Shown here: piece by piece, positions 35,931 to 48,640 of the stretch
Layout: the number at the start of each line of letters is the position of its first letter
How positions within the stretch are numbered: the first letter of the stretch is position 1
Assembly (NCBI GenBank): GCA_019279435.1
Contig: JAAALK010000287.1
Span: 29,636,162-29,700,161, forward strand
Direction of reading: 5' to 3'
Length of the DNA stretch: 64,000 bases
Source: Zizania palustris
Lineage: Eukaryota > Streptophyta > Magnoliopsida > Poales > Poaceae
Made by a program: the position numbers and the translations under genes
The notes under the pieces: model-generated
What the model was told of the DNA's origin: nothing
Database searches by the model: none
The model's input: the letters and a program-made list of their open reading frames with translations, nothing else

Positions 35931-36174
35931 CGTTTATAAACATCAGAGATTGCTATAGAGGTGGGGAGCAGGGATGCCACCACCATTGGTGCCGTCGCGG
36001 ACTTCTCTGCTCCTCTTCCTGATCGAGAAAGTATTAAATGAACTTCGTTTATAAACATCGGATATTGCTATAGAGGCGGGAGCAGGGACGCCACCGCCAT
36101 TGGTGTGGTTGCGGACTTCCTGCTCCTCTTTCTTTTTGACCGAGCAAAAGTATTAAATGAGCTTCGTTTATAAC
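35931..36174. repeat. Two-copy tandem duplication, about 115-120 bp unit
   Basis: Unit 1 is 35931-36044 and unit 2 is 36045-36164. Both run from CGTTTATAAACATC through GGAGCAGGGA-GCCACC to GTATTAAATGA-CTT, and a third unit begins at 36165. The copies differ by a few substitutions and small indels. No function is evident. Confidence 0.75.
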
Positions 36175-36589
36175 GTTAACCAAATAGTTCAATGTATGCA
36201 ATAATAGTACTATTTAATGAGTTAGGATGAGTATAATGTAATAGTAGTACTATTAAATGTAACGAATATACAAATATGAATAGTATATTGTTTAAACTTA
36301 CTGTATATATTTATTATACCGTAAAATATTAAGCCTGATCTTAATTTGTAATATTAAAGCAACTCCAGTATGGCTCTTATTTAAGCTCTCAAACTCATTT
36401 TTGAGAGTGCGCGAGAAAAATTGAGATTCAGCAAGTTCACTACTCGACCCTCAAAAATAGGTGAACTCTTAAAATAGGCCACCAAGCCCTCATCCCTAGG
36501 GATGTCCTATCCTGCCTCTCATCTGCGACCTGTGGGCACGCGCGCTCTCCTAGCACGTTGCTGCCACGTGCACATGCTTCCCGCTTATT

Positions 36590-37510
36590 TAAATTTGAAT
36601 ATTTGTATTTTATTTAAAAATTTGAATATTTAAATACGATAGATGATTACGTTTTATTGTTTGATACGATATATGATTATATTCCTTTATTTAAATTTGA
36701 ATGTTTGTACTTGCATTTAAAATTTTGAATATTTAAATACGATAGATGATTATGTTCGCAGTGTTTAATACGATAGATGATTATCATTCCTATTGTCTAA
36801 TATGATAGATGATTAAGTTTCTATATTTAAATTTGAATATTCGTATTTGCATTTAAAATTTGAATATTTAAATATAACAGATAATTATGTTCATGTTGTT
36901 TAATAGGATAGATGATTATATTCCTAATTTTATTTTGAATGTTTGTACTTCTATTTAAAATTTTGAATATTTAAATACGATAGATGATTATGTTTGCATA
37001 TTTAATACGATAGATGATTATGTTCCTATTGTTTAATATGATATATGATTAAGTTCCTATTGTTTAATATGATATATGATTAAGTTTCTATTGTTTAATA
37101 CAATAGATAGTTGTGTTCCTATTATTTAATACGATAGATGATTATGTTCCAATATTCAAATTTTAATATTTGTATTTTCATTTAAATTTTTGAATATTTA
37201 AATATGATTAATTATTATGTTCTTATTGTATAATGCGGTAGATGATTATGTTCCTATATTTAAATTTGAATATTTGTATTTGCATTTAAAAATTTGAATA
37301 TTTAAATATAATAGATGATTACGTTCCTACTGTTTAATATGATAAATGATTATGTTCCTATATTTAAATTTGAATATTTGTATTTGTATTTAAAAATTTG
37401 AATATTTAAATATGATAAATGATTATGTTCCTATTGTTTAGTACGGCAGATGATTATGTTCTTATATTTAAATTTGAATATTTGTAATTTCATATTAATT
37501 TTGAATATTT
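36590..37510. repeat. AT-rich degenerate minisatellite
   Basis: About 0.9 kb built from two alternating motifs: one like AATACGATAGATGATTATGT and one like ATTTAAATTTGAATATTTGT. They repeat ten or more times with variable spacing and many substitutions. It ends about 400 bp upstream of the PGK TATA box. It may be a matrix-attachment-like or simply expanded AT region; no coding content. Confidence 0.8.
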
Positions 37511-37910
37511 AAATATTTATTATGTACTGTGATTTTTCAAAATATGTATGTATATTGGGTGAAGAAACGATGAAAATTGAAAATAAAGTCTATTTAAGAG
37601 ATAAAAAAAATATTTTTCTGCGTGAAGAAAGAAAAAAACGTGACCGTTCGCCTCATCGTCATTTCCACGCGCCGCCCTTCCAGAACATTCGCGTACGCCT
37701 ATTCCATTACCGCCGAATCCCCGCCGTCGATCGCCGATCCGTGGGCCCAAACAACCCGCAGGCGCCGCGTCCCGCTCCAAGACGCACCCACCTGAAGCCC
37801 CTCCTCTCTCGCTGCCTCACGGGCCCCTACATGTTCTGGGACCACATGTCATGGAAGGATAACAGCGGAACATTCCGTCCCATGTTTAGCCCCCCCCCCC
37901 CCCCGCCTCT

Positions 37911-38141
37911 TATAAAGAAAGGGAGAGGTCTCCGCGGCGCCGCTCTCACATCGAAAGCTTCGCCGTTTGGTCGCTTCCAAATTCCAATCTCGCACTCGCA
38001 CCCAAATCGATCTCCGATCCACGGTGAGTTCCTCCGATCGATCGCGCGTGTCGCTTTCTACCGTGGCCGGGGCTCTCGGCCGTCGCGGGATATCGGATGT
38101 GACGCTGGCGGCGTCGGATTTGGTGCAGGGAGCAGGGAGAA
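37911..38141 (+). promoter_or_regulatory. PGK TATA box, leader and leader intron
   Basis: TATAAAG at 37911 follows a C-rich run. The leader exon ends CCACG|GTGAGT at 38023/38024, and the acceptor GGTGCAG|G at 38128/38129 lies 13 bp before the ATG. A 105-bp leader intron is typical of strongly expressed plant housekeeping genes. Confidence 0.7.
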
Positions 38142-41100
38142 ATGGCGACCAAGAGGAGCGTCGGGACGCTGGGGGAGGCGGATCTCAGGGGGAAGAAGGT
38201 GTTCGTGCGCGCCGACCTCAACGTGCCGCTGGACGACGCCCAGAAGATCACCGACGACACCCGCATCCGCGCCTCCGTGCCCACAATCAAGTTCCTCCTC
38301 GGGAACGGCGCCAAGGTCATCCTCGCCAGCCATCTGGTGAGCACCCACGATCCTCGAGACCTTGTCCGCGCCGCGCCGCGCCGCGCCGCGTAGACTAGCC
38401 GGCCTTTGATCTATCGATTTGTGAACTGGGATACAATTTTCGGGGTGCTTGGGTCGATGAGTCTTGCGAAGCATGGTTCGAAGCTCGAAGCTTTGTTGTT
38501 AGGGTACCCTTGTTGTTACTCGTTAGTATCGCGGTATTTTGATCATTAGCAGAGAATGGGGGCATATGGTTAATTTCGTTAGTGTTGTAGTGATTAGCAG
38601 AAAATGTGGTTTAATTTTTAAAATATTTTTTTATCATTGTATTTTAGTTTAAATCATTTTGCATTTGTGACAGACTGACAGTAGTAACCTACTAACCTTA
38701 ATTTACTTACCCTTAGGTACATCTCTATTTCTTTATTGTGATCAGTGCTCAAAACGAACTTCTATTGTGGTTATTGAACTTGACCAATGCATTTTTTATT
38801 GCTGCTGCTGACCTTTGTGCCTGTCCACCATTTCAGTTGGGTAGTCTGGCCTTGTATAGAATCTTCGCACAACTAGTAACATAGTAGAACATAATAAAAT
38901 TTTAAGTTTTCAGTTTGGATGTTTGACTTCTAGCTTATAATGGGATAATGGGATAACAACCCATGAGGCCGTGACGAATACATGGGGTGGCTGATGGTTG
39001 TCTCGTCTTCTGTTTGCTTTCAACAAATGCAAGTTCCCTGTCTATAATTGATCATCAAATGTTCGTTAAGTAGAAAACAGTAACCAAATCAGGTCACAAA
39101 GACATCAAGTCAAGTTTGTGCCTCTGCATTTCACATGTATATTACATCCAGCACTTGTCCTCGTTTTTGCTCAGTCTTGTCTCTTGTGAACATCATTTGA
39201 TTGATTGGATAACAAGATAACATAGTGCTCTTTACAAAGCATGGATGGGTTTATGTTGTTTGTCTCCTGATAATCAAATCAACATTTTCACAATAGATCG
39301 ACTGCCTTTTTGCACCATGAATAACTTTCAGCAGAATGTACCCAATTTAGGATTGACCAAACTAAAACAGCTATTGTACAACAAGTTGACAAGTAATCAT
39401 GTTGTTTGTATTCAATTTAATACCATGTTGGCTTTTACCTTTGGATTTATAGTTCGTTGTTCATATCAATGCCAACTTCATCTTTTAATTACTATCAACT
39501 GTAAGATATGTGATTGTTTTTTCCTTTTACTAATGAATATTGTTGTAATTTGTAAATTTCAGGGTCGTCCAAAGGGTGTCACCCCCAAGTACAGCTTGAA
39601 GCCTCTTGTTCCACGCTTGTCTGAGCTCCTTGGAGTTGATGTATGTTGTAGAATGATTGCTGTTCACCATTATCTTTGTTGTCTTTTAACAAGACTAAGA
39701 ATATATCTTGTATTGCTCTAATCTTGTATTTGTAAATAGGTTGTGATGTCCAATGACTGTATTGGTGAGGAAGTTGAGAAATTGGCTGCTGCTTTGCCAG
39801 ATGGTGGTGTCCTACTTCTAGAGAATGTTAGATTCTACAAGGAGGAAGAAAAGAATGATCCTGATTTTGCTAAGAAGCTTGCATCTGTTGCTGACCTTTA
39901 TGTAAATGATGCTTTCGGCACAGCCCACAGAGCTCATGCTTCAACAGAGGGGGTGACCAAGTTTTTGAAGCCTGCTGTTGCTGGCTTCCTCATGCAGAAG
40001 GTATAGACGAAATGAAGTCATGAATTGCTTCAATATATATTCCAAGTAATACTCATGTCCTGCAGTTTTAACTTCTATAAATAGGAATTGGATTCATACA
40101 CATTGTTCACCTCAATCTATGTACACATTTCAAAAAAAATATTTCCAGCCTTAGGATTGACGAACACCCTAGTTGTTGCAGGTGATGTCATAGAATTAAA
40201 AAAGAGGGCTTGGAGGTAAAAATATGTTTGAATATCTGTTTGTTATGTAACCTCTGAGAAAGATTCTCTATAATCCTAGATAGATTTTGCATAATTCTTG
40301 CAAACTAATATTTCAGAGTAGGATGTACAGTTGGGTTTATAATTTTAATCATTGCAGGAACTTGACTATCTTGTTGGAGCTGTTGCCAACCCAAAGAAGC
40401 CATTTGCGGCCATTGTTGGTGGATCCAAGGTCTCATCTAAAATTGGGGTGATCGAGTCTCTGTTGGCAAAGGTTGATGTCCTCATCCTCGGTGGTGGTAT
40501 GATCTTCACATTTTACAAAGCCCAGGGATATGCTGTTGGAAAATCACTCGTGGAGGAAGACAAGCTTGAACTTGCAACTTCACTTATTGAAAAGGCAAAG
40601 ACCAAGGGCGTCGCTCTCTTGCTTCCTACTGATGTTGTGGTAGCGGACAAGTTTGCAGCAGATGCTGAAAGCAAGGTTTGTTCATTTACACAATTCTGCA
40701 ACTTACATTTTGAACTTAAGTAGGAAACCTAGTTATTTCAATGCTTGATTACTGATTAGAACAGCTATGATTTCCCGTTGAATGACAACATGACATGCTG
40801 ATTTACACACTATGTAGATGTGGACTAATTTCATGGTGGATGCACTAAATTATTTTCAGGCAAACTAGTTTTGATACTCACTATAACATTATTTTCAGAT
40901 TGTTCCTGCCTCCTCTATCCCTGATGGTTGGATGGGCCTCGATGTTGGCCCAGATGCCATCAAGACATTCAATGAAACTTTGGACACCACCAAGACTATC
41001 ATTTGGAATGGACCTATGGGAGTCTTCGAGTTCGAGAAGTTTGCAGCAGGCACTGATGTTAGTACAATCTTGCATCACGCCATTGATCCTCACTTTTTTA

Positions 41101-41335
41101 CTCTTTGGGTTTGCTAAGTATTATTGTCTTTCCTCAGGCTATTGCCAAGAAGCTGGCTGAGCTTACTACCACAAAGGGCGTCACAACCATTATCGGCGGT
41201 GGTGACTCTGTTGCTGCCGTTGAGAAGGCTGGGCTCGCCGACAAGATGAGCCACATTTCGACCGGCGGTGGTGCTAGCTTGGAGTTGTTGGAAGGCAAGA
41301 CGCTCCCAGGTGTCCTTGCTCTCGATGAAGCATAA
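38142..41335 (+). CDS. PGK: Phosphoglycerate kinase, cytosolic
   Basis: Transfers phosphate from 1,3-bisphosphoglycerate to ADP in glycolysis. Six coding exons, all phase 0: 38142-38336, 39563-39640, 39740-40000, 40358-40675, 40899-41057 and 41138-41335 (TAA), giving 402 aa, close to the usual 401 for the cytosolic form. The protein starts MATKRSVGTL with no transit peptide, so it is cytosolic. Motifs: VRADLNVPLDD (substrate loop), RPKGVTPKYSLKPL, LLLENVRFYKEEEKND, DAFGTAHRAHAS, GGSKVSSKIGV, and at the C-terminus GGGDSVAAVEKAG and STGGGASLELLEGK (nucleotide binding). The frame is intact throughout. The first intron is about 1.2 kb. Confidence 0.97.
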
Positions 41336-43442
41336 GCTACTCTCGCATATTCAGCTGTCTCCAGCAGTCTGCATGCCCTTTTGGCTTTTGATTCAGACCT
41401 TGGTGTAACGTTGCAATGCCGTGGTTGTATGAACTTGAGGTAGGCTTATCGTCATGTTTTGCTAGATGAGTCGTGAATAAGTTTTCACTTCCCTCTTTGA
41501 GTGAAGTGGTATGAACTGCCATACATACTCCCAATCCCATGGATCGATATTTTGCAATGCACTTTTCGCATCCCGGTGATTAATCTCGGGTTACAGATGG
41601 CTTGTTTTCGGTACGCAATTTTCTGGGCTGCTCATTTATTTTCATTCTGAAATCCGCGACTGTGCGGTTGAACAATTTATACGGCAACTGCCGCTGCGAT
41701 CTATTAATAATGTATTTGCATAAGCTGTATTTTTTATGTGCTGATTTCGAGTTGCTGCAAAAGTCAAACCAACAGCAAAGTTGGCATTATCATTTGATCG
41801 TTTTAGACTTGCAGTTTAAGTCGAATTGAAAATTATGTTTGCAGCAACAACCAACAGTTCCAAATGCAATATTTTAACTGCAAACTCTGTCTGGCTTTTT
41901 AGATGTAGGATCTGTTTGAAGGAACTTCGGATTACTAGAAGTAATCAGTGAGTATTGTTTTTTTCAGCAATTGAATTTTAGTTTATGTAACTATTGAGTT
42001 TCACAATCTACTTGGATGGAACTGATGGTATTTTTCTAAAATTTCTTTTCCTTCTTAAATTTTCTAATTTCACATTTGTAAAGGCAAAATTTTCTAATTT
42101 AACATCTATAATATCAAATAAATACACTATTAAAATATATTTTAGGGTGGATTTAATGAAACTAATTTGGTATTTTAATTGTTTGTGTATTTTTATGTAA
42201 AATTAATTAAAGTTAGATAAGTTTGACTTATTAAAAAATCAAACGACTTATAATATGTATCAGAGTATCAATTTTGCCAATTTCTACCTGTGCTATTTGA
42301 CAATGAACATAAGAACATTATTGTTAGATATCACGCAATAATTGCATCCTGTTGGAAGTTTCTGCAAGATTTTTTTCAGTGCTGTTTTAATCTGCAGGTT
42401 TTAACTTCCTACATACCATGCAGTTTTACCATCCATCAAATATTGTATTTATTTTGTTCTCTCCAGCATTTCTTGGTCACTTCACATTCTACATAGCATG
42501 TCAAGTCATGAACTCTCATTGCATTCTCTGCAAAACATCTTGTTCCCTGGAGAAGCTAACATTTCACACAAAAGTACCACAGATCTGCTGTGAACAGAAG
42601 GAAAAAAGGGGTTAAAGATGCATTAACAATATTATACTGCATAACTTATTAACCTGATTTTTTTACTGTAGCAAAGTTGGAAGAAATTACCAGAATTGCT
42701 GAGGAAATGGTTTCAAGAGGATAAGAAATGAACAGTGTTCAAACCTGCATGTGACAAATGATCATTGGTTTTCCTCCAAATAGAAAGTTCTACTCCACTA
42801 TCAGTGAGCTTTGTTCAATGGATCAAGCTGGTTAATTAAGCAAGAGATATTTGCATGGAACTGAAACATAGTATCCTTATACAAACAATAAGTTGCTTTA
42901 ATCTTGTTAACTCTTTTCTAAATTTAAGTTCTAACAATTTTGATGATCACCTTTCAAAGAATGAAAAAGGCTCTATGAAATATAATCTTGCAGCTCTATG
43001 AAAAAAGAAGACACAATGAAACCTTTCAAAGAAAGTGAAGCACCGTGATGAAAAGAAGATTTAGTAATCAAACGAAATCGAATGAATGATGGGGTCACAG
43101 ATTAGAAAATCTACCTCCCTCTCACACTTCACCGGAGAAGAGAAGAGCAAGCAAACGAAGAACTTGAATTGGCACAATCTCCTCGAGAAACTTTTGGTGG
43201 TGGTGAGAGAGTGAAGCTGCAACATGATCTGATCTGATCGAGCCCAAATCCCATGCGTCAGCTCCTCCTAGTCATCAATTCTCTTCAAGAATCGCCAGCT
43301 CTCTCAACTTCTGGCACTACCAACGCATGGATTTGAGCTCGTGTTTGACGACCAGATCATGCTGGCAGCTTCATTCTCTCACACCAGCAAAATTGGCCGT
43401 CGTCCTGCTCTTGCAAAGAATTGGAGGTAGACAGTACACAGC

Positions 43443-43475
43443 AAGGAGGAGGAGGAGGAGGAGGAGGAGGAGGAG
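43443..43475. repeat. (GGA)n microsatellite
   Basis: About eleven uninterrupted GGA/GAG units. They create an apparent poly-Arg or poly-Pro frame that is not a gene. Confidence 0.9.
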
Positions 43476-44590
43476 ATATATGAGAAGTGGCCACTGGTAT
43501 GCACCTGCTACCTACATGGCTCATGATGGCCTGCATGGTTCCATGGTTGTTGCAAGCATATATGGTCCCTCTGTTGCCTCTCACACCTCGTGACACTGCC
43601 GTTTTGCCCTCACAACCACTGCCCCTAGTGCACTGTGCATGTGTGTATGTATCTAGTGTCTGGTGTGCACTGTCCCAGTACTGCATCTGCATTTCCAGGT
43701 GCAGATGGTCAATCATGCCACTGTATCAATGACACCGAGTTACTTGCAGCTGAAAAGCCTGAGAGGCTGAAACGATAACGTTCTTGGTGCTAAACTTAGG
43801 TCAGGTCTAAAAGCACTGCACGATTTCATCTGTGTCAAATGACCAAACAATATTCAGAGAACTGTCAATGCTTGGAGCTGTTCTTGTTCCTGAGTCTGAA
43901 TTTGCACTGGGACAGAATGGCAGCTGCATTGATGCAACTAATGTTAGCTAAGTATTCAAAATTTTCAGATATTTTCATACAACTTTACGCCTTTGCGCGT
44001 AACCTAATTAGAGAGAAAGAATTCAAGCATATGGAAAAAAGGCTTAGCAAAGGGGAAAAAGATGTAAAAGATGAACAGTGCATTTCCCAAACAAGCTGTA
44101 CATGAGGTGAACCATCTAGCTTTTGGTGAGCCATAATTTCAGCACACTGGACTAATTGGACGATAATGATGGCCTAACAACCTAACATGGAGCAGGAAAT
44201 AGAGCTTGACAGCGTCCTAAATGATGATGACAATAGTCTAATCACACCCCTACAGTTTATTAGGCCAAGGTGGCCAATTTCAGCCAACTGGCCAGCATTG
44301 CAGAGGTTCAAAACAGATGAACTGTATATTTCACAAACTGATAAAGAAAAGAATCAATCACATACTGTGACTGTATCTGAATTGCTAGCCACAAGAAAAA
44401 TGCCATGACATCTGCTTCCAAGATTCTACCCCAGCATTTACTCACGCAGTAGTGCATGCAGGAGGGGCCCTCCAGATAAACTGCAAGCTCACCATGGATC
44501 TTTGCTTTTCAGTTTCAGAACGATTCACCAATCACCATGGATTTGCATCACATGAAGATTGAAGCATCAAGCATCCATCCAGGATATGCA

Positions 44591-44612
44591 AGAGAGAGAG
44601 AGAGAGAGAGAG
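44591..44612. repeat. (AG)n microsatellite
   Basis: Eleven AG units. Confidence 0.9.
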
Positions 44613-45021
44613 GGACAGTGATATCGCCTTAGGATTCACTCCAAGATGAATCTAGACCTCTGCTCATGCCTGGCACTGATTGTCTGAACCTGTCAAGAGA
44701 TGGCAGCAGCTGAATTCTTACAGAGTTACAGTTACTGTCGCGCACGCAGTACAAAATTGCAATATCAGAATTCAGACAAGAGATTTGAAGCCGGTGAGGC
44801 TGGACAGGACCATGCAAAAGTGTCTGTATATGTGGGCACACTCGTGGACAATATTTGGAGGGCAGAGAGCAGCAGTGGCCATGGCCATGGCATGCAGCTA
44901 GCTCTAGCTGACTGTTCATGCATGCATGCGGATTTAGCCATGGTCAATGCTTCTTCCCTCATCGCCATTCGCTAAATCTGTGTGAGATGGTACGGCCGGC
45001 CCATTTAATCTTAGCATTAGT

Positions 45022-45571
45022 TGTTGGAACAGCTTCTCTCTCTCGCTCTCGTGGACACACACGACGAAACACACAAAGAAGAAAGAAGAACAATACGAAG
45101 CGCTTGTATTTGCACACACCAGACACTTTTATTTTCTCTGGACACCACACTAACACACACGCAGCAGTGCAGCACACACACACCTTCTCTGTTTCTCCAC
45201 AGGGTAATTTTACAGTCTATGAGGAGGTACCAAGAGGTACCATATTTTTCAGTGTTAATTTTGGTACCTCCTGACATATGAGGTACCAGGATGGTACCAA
45301 AATTAACACTGAAAAATGTGGTACCTCCTCATAGACTGTAAAATTTCTCTTCTCCACATCACTTTAAATAGCTGCACCACTCAGTCAAAAAATGTTTCAC
45401 CTTCTGAATACATGCAGTCACATGCATATTCCCTAATCACTCTACTCACTAATGACTTAATTCACTTTTAAGCCAATGCACTCACAACACTCACACGCAT
45501 AAACTTCTTGCATGCAACATATCACTAACTCACCCAATTAAAACACCATAATAATAAGATTAACTCTAACA
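45022..45571 (-). repeat. 3' LTR of the gag-only element, carrying a MITE
   Basis: 550 bp. It shares CT-repeat, CACACA and AATTAAAACAC blocks with the right LTR, but has a MITE at 45202-45349 and lacks a short segment present there (46622-46660). Confidence 0.8.
45202..45349. mobile_element. Fold-back MITE, Mutator-like
   Basis: 148 bp, almost fully palindromic. The arms ATTTTACAGTCTATGAGG and the reverse at the other end pair for over 25 bp, and several GGTACC palindromes lie in the loop side. It is flanked by the exact 9-bp repeat TTCTCCACA at 45193-45201 and 45350-45358. Nine-base duplications and G-rich outer ends fit Mutator-like elements. It has no coding capacity. The homologous site in the other LTR (about 46745-46760) is empty. 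Confidence 0.85.
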
Positions 45572-45690
45572 ATCACCCCCTTAATCTTGTAATATTTATT
45601 TTCTACACCTCCACACCAGAAATCAAAGTAGTGTAGGCTCATCGTCGGAATCCGCATTGGCAAGCAGTGCCACAACTTTAGTTGCCTTCT

Positions 45691-46500
45691 TTATTCATCA
45701 CACTCGTCGGCAAAGTGTCCAAACTCACCACACTCGCGACAATCAATTTTTGACTTGTCGAACTTGTCGTGGTACTTTTTCTTCTCTTCAGCCATCTTAG
45801 CCTCCCACTCGGCACGCGTGAGGCGTGGCTCGGAGTCAGCGAACAACAATTTTGGGCTTCCTTCCTTGTCACGTCGACGTTCCCTCGATGACTCCTCGAA
45901 CGCCCGCAAATGTCCGATGGTCTCCGCAACTGACATCTCTGTCACATCCCCATTGCTCAATAGTGCTAACAATGGGTAGGAACTTATCCGGGACATAATG
46001 TATGAGCTTTTCGATGATGATGCTCTCCTCCATTCTCATGCCAAGAGCACAAATTTCGTTCACGATCGTGGTGACCTTCAAAGCAAAATCATTATTTTTT
46101 CAGAATCATCCATGTACATACCATCAAGCTCCCTTTTGAGGGTTTGCACTCGGGCTTTCTTGACGCGCTCTTCACTCATGTTCATTGCCTTGAGGGCATC
46201 TCACGCCTCCTTCGCCGTCTCCTTTTCGGATATGGCCATTACCATGACCTCCGGTACAGCTTGGACAATGGCAACGAGAGCCATTTGATACATCTTCTCA
46301 TCGGCATCTCCATTGCTCTCCATGGCTGGCCACACACCTTGTGCGCGCATGAAAATTTTCATTTTCACTGTTCATACACCGTAGTTGTTCTCCGCTAGCA
46401 TGGGGTAATGAAGAATCACCCCTGCTTCCTTCACTTGTTGTACCATCGACTCATGGCCACCACTACCCGCTGCTACGATGGCCTGATGGTGTGGACACAG
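45691..46500 (-). pseudogene. Degenerate copia-type gag
   Basis: On the minus strand, several frames give gag pieces in order. First comes a block with ILHYPMLAENNYGV near 46440-46380, then a stop where the family has Trp. Next is a UBN2-like block with IIIEKLIHYVPDKFLPIV near 46040-45980. Last is a CCHC knuckle, CRECGEFGHFADEC, near 45740-45700. The frame changes between blocks, so it makes no full Gag. Confidence 0.75.
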
Positions 46501-46551
46501 AACCGTCAAGAGACATTGTAGCAAGCACTCACCGTTAGCTCTGATACCAAT

Positions 46552-46970
46552 TGTTAAAACAACTTCTCTCTCTCGCTCTCGTGGACACACACGACGAAAC
46601 ACACACAGAAGAAAGAAGAACAAAGCTTAGTTTCGGCTGCACACCAGCCCAAGAACACAAAGCAGTTGTATTTGCACACACTAATCAGTCACTTTTATTT
46701 TCTCTGGACACCACACTAACACACCGCAACACACACACCTTCCCTGTTTCTCCATATCACTTTAAATAGCTGCACCACTCAGCCAAAAAATATTTCACCT
46801 TCTTAATACATGCAGTCACATGCATATTCCCTAATCACTTCACTCACTAATGACTTAATTCACTTTAAAGCCAATGCACTCACAACACTTACACGCATAA
46901 ACTTCTTGCATGCAACATATCATTAACTCACCCAATTAAAACACACATAATAATAAGATTAACTCTAACA
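46552..46970 (-). repeat. 5' LTR of the gag-only element
   Basis: 419 bp beginning TGTTAAAACAAC and ending CTCTAACA in plus orientation. It adjoins the primer-binding site on the minus strand. Confidence 0.8.
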
Positions 46971-48640
46971 TTAGTCAACAGCTCAACATTATCTGAAGAC
47001 AAGTCATGGGGATTTGCTAGAGTTGGAGGCAGTGTTCATTTTTGAGAGATGGAGATGCAGATGCAGCAGCTGCAGTTTTGATCTTGCAATGTCTTGGAAA
47101 CGAGCAAGAAACCAGCTTGGTCATATTATTGATCATATGCTCAATGTATCTGACTATCTGTTCATTCTAGCGTTTCTGGATGCAGTCAGAATTCATGTGT
47201 ATTCGAATTCTTAAGATATTATCAGAATATTCGAATTTTTTAATAAGATATTGTCTCTAATCGATTCTCTAGGTGGAACAATCACTCCTGGTAACTGGTT
47301 TTGTATATGAACATCAACATGATGATGCATGGCTGACAAACATAAATTTGTTCATGGATTTTACTGACGTTAGCAGGGGTAAGTGAATGTTTTCTTGATT
47401 ATTGCACACCAAATTTGTCCCCTTTGATGTTTGCTTTGTCCTCCTTTGTTAGTTTACCGTCTTTGATCGTTCTGTCCTTTGTTTCCAATGGTGTTGTTCA
47501 TGACCATGTTTGTGTTAGGGCGTGACTAGGACGTTGCCATCTAACTTTAGTCACACCTCGTCCACAAGGGGGCTACGGGCTCCTTATAAGAGAGTAGTCA
47601 TCCTATCTCAGGCCGATCTTTCGGGATGGAAATGACTCTCCACTTATAAAGATCCGTCGGATACGCATGAACGTCCGTGGGGTGAGAGTGGGTGGAGCTA
47701 AATCCTGGGATGCTAAGAGTTTATACTCTCATTTGAAAAAAAATATAATCACAATGCTGAATATCTTAAGCATTTAGAGTCCTACCAATCACAATTCACA
47801 GTACCGCGCTTGTTCTACATTACCAAGAGCAGTGATCATTCTGTATGATTGTCTTTCTGGATAAAATCTATGGAGTTGCTGATGAAACATGATACTGGTT
47901 TTCAGCTCTTGGATCGGATTGGCCCTGCAACTGAAGATCTCAAGAAGAAAGGGGTTGATTTCTCCCTGTGGTTTAAGCCGGACTTTTGAGCTGCACTCCA
48001 CACTCACTCAGAGCTGTTCTATACTGTTGATCACCAGCTATATTGTTGTAGATAATATATGATATTTTCAGCATAGTTCCAGTTCGTCACAATGATAAAA
48101 TATGTAGTTCTCGTGTATTTTAATTAAAAAAACCCAAGTCAAATTTTAATTTTTTATATGATTTTGAAGAATATTTTTTGATAGATTGTCTTTTTTTCGC
48201 GATCATGGAAAAAATATAAAAAAATAAGGCAAAATTTAAATTTCCAAAATTTAAAATCAGCTACGCGACTTCTGAGCCCAGTAGAGCTCTCCCGGCCCAA
48301 TCATGGCCCTCAAGGCCCACTCGAACAACCGTTGACTTTGATTATCTGCTTCAATTTACTTTTTTCAAAATCTACTCGTTTCGTTTTATAATTTTTTAAT
48401 TTTTAAAAAACCAAAATTCTCTAATTTTAACTGACAAAATATATTAACATCTATCATATATAATAAGTATTATATTAATATATGGTCAGAATTTTTTACT
48501 TATAAAATAAAATCTTGTAACAGAGGAAATAATATTTAATTAGATCGTCGGATAAGCTTTTTTTTTAAAAAAAGCCAAAACTCGGCTAATCTCGAAATGT
48601 GAGCCGCACGATCAGATCCGACGGCCCATCGGAGGCGGCT
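46971..48640. other. Spacer, no gene seen
   Basis: Mostly AT-rich. A moderately GC-rich block at 47510-47740 and the minus frame at 47789-48007 show no domain. The last 350 bp contains GGCCCA boxes (48293-48320) that may belong to the EF-1alpha promoter. Confidence 0.4.

Larger units (their letters stand above)
41336..45021. other. Long intergenic region, no recognisable gene
   Basis: About 3.7 kb. It starts with the PGK 3' UTR (to about 41600), then AT-rich sequence. It also has a CT-rich patch near 43240-43330, a GGA-repeat (43443-43475), a GA-repeat (44591-44612) and low-complexity unique sequence. Open frames here are short, lack domains, and several are made by the simple repeats. A non-coding transcript is possible but not shown. 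Confidence 0.4.
45022..46970 (-). mobile_element. Short gag-only LTR retrotransposon (TR-GAG-like, copia-type gag)
   Basis: LTR-like repeats at 45022-45571 and 46552-46970 begin TGTT and end TAACA. They are flanked by the 5-bp duplication TTAGT (45017-45021 and 46971-46975). The primer site TGGTATCAGAG lies on the minus strand just inside the right LTR (46540-46550), and a purine tract (AAGGGGGTGAT on minus) lies inside the left LTR. The element is therefore transcribed right to left. The internal 980 bp holds only gag remnants and no protease, integrase or RT. The total is about 1.95 kb, including a 157-bp MITE insertion. Confidence 0.85.

Noticed and set aside
43357..43716. Poly-Pro minus frame and poly-Arg plus frame
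   Set aside because: Created by the GGA microsatellite.
47510..47745. GC-moderate block starting TGTTAGGGCGTG
   Set aside because: It looked like an LTR start, but no matching second copy or primer site was found nearby.
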